From Lachnospiraceae bacterium (GTDB lineage: Bacteria > Bacillota > Clostridia > Lachnospirales > Lachnospiraceae), in contig DNAD01000366.1 of the NCBI GenBank assembly GCA_003484785.1, positions 5,083 through 14,413 on the forward strand: a stretch of 9,331 bases of DNA. Reading direction: 5' to 3'. The notes under the pieces are model-generated. The model searched no databases. It was not told where the DNA came from and saw only the letters and a program-made list of their open reading frames with translations. A program made the translations under genes and the position numbers. Shown here in pieces: positions 8,501-9,331 of this stretch. How positions within the stretch are numbered: position 1 is the stretch's first letter; each line of letters opens with the position of its first letter.

Positions 8501-9227
8501 GTCCGTTATCATCAAGATCGTTATTATCGATCAGAACAGTAAAGTTCATTTCAAGACAGTTATCCATCAGGGCCTCGATCACCTTATACTGGACCGGAGT
8601 GAACCCCGTAAAGCCATCGAACGAAATAACGCTGGTTTTTATTTTTTGCGACCCGGGAATGCAGTCACTGACCTTCTCCAGAAGCTCTTCCGTTGTTATG
8701 TATTTTTCTCTGATATAATCGTTGAATACGTTATATAACAACTGTAATTCTTTGAGCTTTGAGCACAAAAGCTGCCTGTTTTCCGCCCTCTGTATCAGTT
8801 TTTCCAGCTCTTTATCTCCGATATTGTACTGCATGAATTCGGAGAGGGCCGACTTTATCTCTGTAATGTATCCCAGCTTCCTTACGTTGGCTCCGAGGAT
8901 GGGAAGCTCTCCCGCATGCTGCGATGCCAGGCGCCTTAAGATCAGGTTCTTGCCCATATCATCGATCATGACACCCCTGACGTTCTTAAAGCCCACTTCC
9001 TCGAATATCCTGTGGGCCAGCCTCTTAAAGCTGAGAATATCTATGTTCAGTATCCCGTGCTTCGGGTGGAGCCTTAAGATATCCTTCTGCGTCGTGAGAG
9101 TGAACTGTTCCGGCACTATGATAAGATAAGTCAGTGAAGGGTTGTTTTCAGCCTCCTCAATGATCCTTTTATAAAGATTGTGGGATTTCCCGCTTCCCGA
9201 ATTTCCAAGCCACAGCTGCAGACCCAT
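5526..9227 (-). CDS. addB: ATP-dependent helicase/nuclease subunit B (AddB)
   Basis: AddB is the partner of AddA. In the family it has an inactivated helicase fold that scans for Chi, plus a nuclease domain closed by a 4Fe-4S cluster. This protein has 1233 residues, slightly longer than B. subtilis AddB (about 1166). It opens with a Walker A (GNSGSGKS, 8-15) and VPEQFTL. Family signatures include IPYFIDRSIPILLNPL, QIGDMTRSRLRNIKALFVAGVNDGIIP and MLSRASEKLFLSYP. Nuclease residues are H873, D988 (GTIDRF) and D1005-Y-K1007 (IIDYKSG). The cluster ligands are C843 and the C-x2-C-x5-C set C1171, C1174 and C1180. Oddities are a short acidic repeat at 506-517 and a charged tail of about 53 residues after the last cysteine. 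The ATG at 9227 has GGGAGG six bases upstream (9234-9239) and gives the usual M-G-x-x-x-x-x-G N-terminus. A GTG at 9263 would add 12 residues but has no ribosome binding site. Confidence 0.96.
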   Translation of the reverse strand: MGLQLWLGNSGSGKSHNLYKRIIEEAENNPSLTYLIIVPEQFTLTTQKDILRLHPKHGILNIDILSFKRLAHRIFEEVGFKNVRGVMIDDMGKNLILRRLASQHAGELPILGANVRKLGYITEIKSALSEFMQYNIGDKELEKLIQRAENRQLLCSKLKELQLLYNVFNDYIREKYITTEELLEKVSDCIPGSQKIKTSVISFDGFTGFTPVQYKVIEALMDNCLEMNFTVLIDNNDLDDNGQIEQHELFYLSKKTIKKLKSAADDLKVEKRPDIVIDRTVPARLLLPNLTPEDQNPESLEKTEIEVMTKEVKNPKLIHLERNLFRKTAKPYEGGDSDDLRVCSCLDRIDEITGIAVEINRMVRDNNWSYRDIAVVTGDIDLYMHVCARVFDRYDIPYFIDRSIPILLNPLTEYIRAAISCVGENYPYPSIMRYLRSSLTKLSPEETDRLDNYLLAFGIRGRGPMNSPFIRRGKGISEEELEGIEKSRKAVMEDFIRFETDLTREGETETEGESETEGKPLISSGDTFSVRRLCEALYTLLKRNDTAGKLSRMAEEKKKAGEELKEKELTQIYDRVMELLDQLTALLGEEKVTLKEFGELLDAGFSEIRTGVVPKNQDYVQIGDMTRSRLRNIKALFVAGVNDGIIPKTAARGGLISDVDREFLSENEDDIDLAPSLRMQAYTQRLYLYMMLSRASEKLFLSYPGISDSGESLKPSYLIKIICEMFPKLQIDHNGQRPEDRIVNGKTAYRTLAEEIQGFSANYGKKGENPAEIDEIKYLLLFNMCILNNTPALPDTGSFPFVEAAFGKGIFSRQSTINRAIANVIYNGGIVGGITRLEKYAACAYSHFLTYGLRLKEREGFTFEARNLGSAFHEALKSYGELLAAIDKSWTDIDEEERRRLVDEAVDKTISSGDYTAIYADNRSSYIRERIRRFTQRSVEVLTGQLKAGSFKPNRYEFDFNRDNEYRSLNFELPGKNGARLSLRGTIDRFDTCEDEDNIYLKIIDYKSGNKSFDLKRIYEGLDLQLPVYLNAASEFIAGDPKNAGKTLIPAGIFYYHIDDPLVREQADDDTERIRERISGELRMKGLVNEDRRVCQLMDKSLDVQTHPRSDVIPVSLKKDNTFRADSSTATTQEFRIICDYVNHRLVSMGEEILNGNIGAEPHGEKNEDPCRYCGYKNICAIRLRTSDRKDADEEDEASRSESEGASGKEIIEMMKGNDPIPKADRRGRELGK
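7677..7712. repeat. 18-bp tandem duplication inside addB
   Basis: Two adjacent 18-base units, 7677-7694 and 7695-7712, match at 16 of 18 positions. They encode the acidic hexapeptides GETETE and GESETE at residues 506-517. The repeat lies in a low-complexity stretch between conserved blocks of the degenerate helicase, so it is probably a surface loop that tolerates in-frame slippage. Confidence 0.8.
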
Positions 9228-9233
9228 CTCAAG

Positions 9234-9239
9234 CCTCCC
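9234..9239 (-). promoter_or_regulatory. Ribosome binding site that sets the addB start
   Basis: GGGAGG on the minus strand, six bases before the ATG at 9227. It decides the start in favour of this ATG over the in-frame GTG at 9263. Confidence 0.85.
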
Positions 9240-9290
9240 GAGGTATTTTATTACTCCGCCCACAAAATATCGCAGTCATCCGCCTGCATG

Positions 9291-9331
9291 AACGATGCTC
9301 TGCTGCGGAACATCGTTTATGGTGATAAACG
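9291..9331. repeat. Overlapping inverted repeats upstream of addB
   Basis: AACGATG (9291-9297) pairs with CATCGTT (9311-9317) around a 13-base loop. CGTTTAT (9314-9320) pairs with ATAAACG (9325-9331) around GGTG. The two hairpins share bases 9314-9317, so they cannot both form. The second runs into the window edge and may be longer. No T-tract is seen and no gene can be assigned upstream. I find no convincing addB promoter in 9228-9331; the best match (TTCATG, 17 bases, TATTTT) is weak. Confidence 0.5.

Noticed and set aside
9247..9281. addB promoter candidate (TTCATG, 17 bases, TATTTT)
   Set aside because: Only 7 of 12 consensus positions match, with a poor -35. It is too weak to annotate; the real promoter may lie beyond the right edge.

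Overview
The window looks like ordinary chromosome from a Gram-positive anaerobe of the Clostridia, most likely a Lachnospiraceae relative. The reasons are a groES gene behind a textbook CIRCE operator, an AddAB-type (not RecBCD) recombination nuclease with an iron-sulphur AddB, strong AGGAGG-like ribosome binding sites, and a GroES sequence of the kind I associate with that family. The genus assignment is inference. I see no insertion sequence, prophage, CRISPR array, tRNA or rRNA.

All four genes lie on the minus strand, so the window reads right to left. The right end (9228-9331) is the upstream region of addB and contains overlapping inverted repeats. addB (5526-9227) and addA (1992-5525) are joined with no bases between the addB stop and the addA ATG. 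Together they encode the two-subunit helicase-nuclease that processes double-strand breaks. Immediately after the addA stop is a 16-bp-stem palindrome (1955-1991). Next comes a well-formed promoter (1896-1924) for a 432-residue single-pass membrane protein of unknown function (575-1873). It has a proline-rich N-terminal part carrying 13-residue repeats and a predicted extracellular C-terminal part. That gene ends in an intrinsic terminator (524-561).

The 310-574 gap holds the terminator, a second palindrome (466-495), an A/T-rich tract, a sigma-A-type promoter with an extended -10, and the CIRCE operator (361-387). These lead into groES (25-309). groEL is expected just off the left edge. The 22 bases at the left edge contain one arm of a palindrome almost identical to the one after addA.

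Functionally there are three transcription modules: constitutive-looking recombinational repair (addBA), an envelope protein with its own promoter, and HrcA-controlled heat shock (groES, presumably groEL). I found no convincing new enzymatic or defence system. The most interesting leads are the orphan membrane protein and the related palindromes that recur in the three gaps downstream of addA, the membrane-protein gene and groES, two of them starting 0-2 bases after a stop codon.
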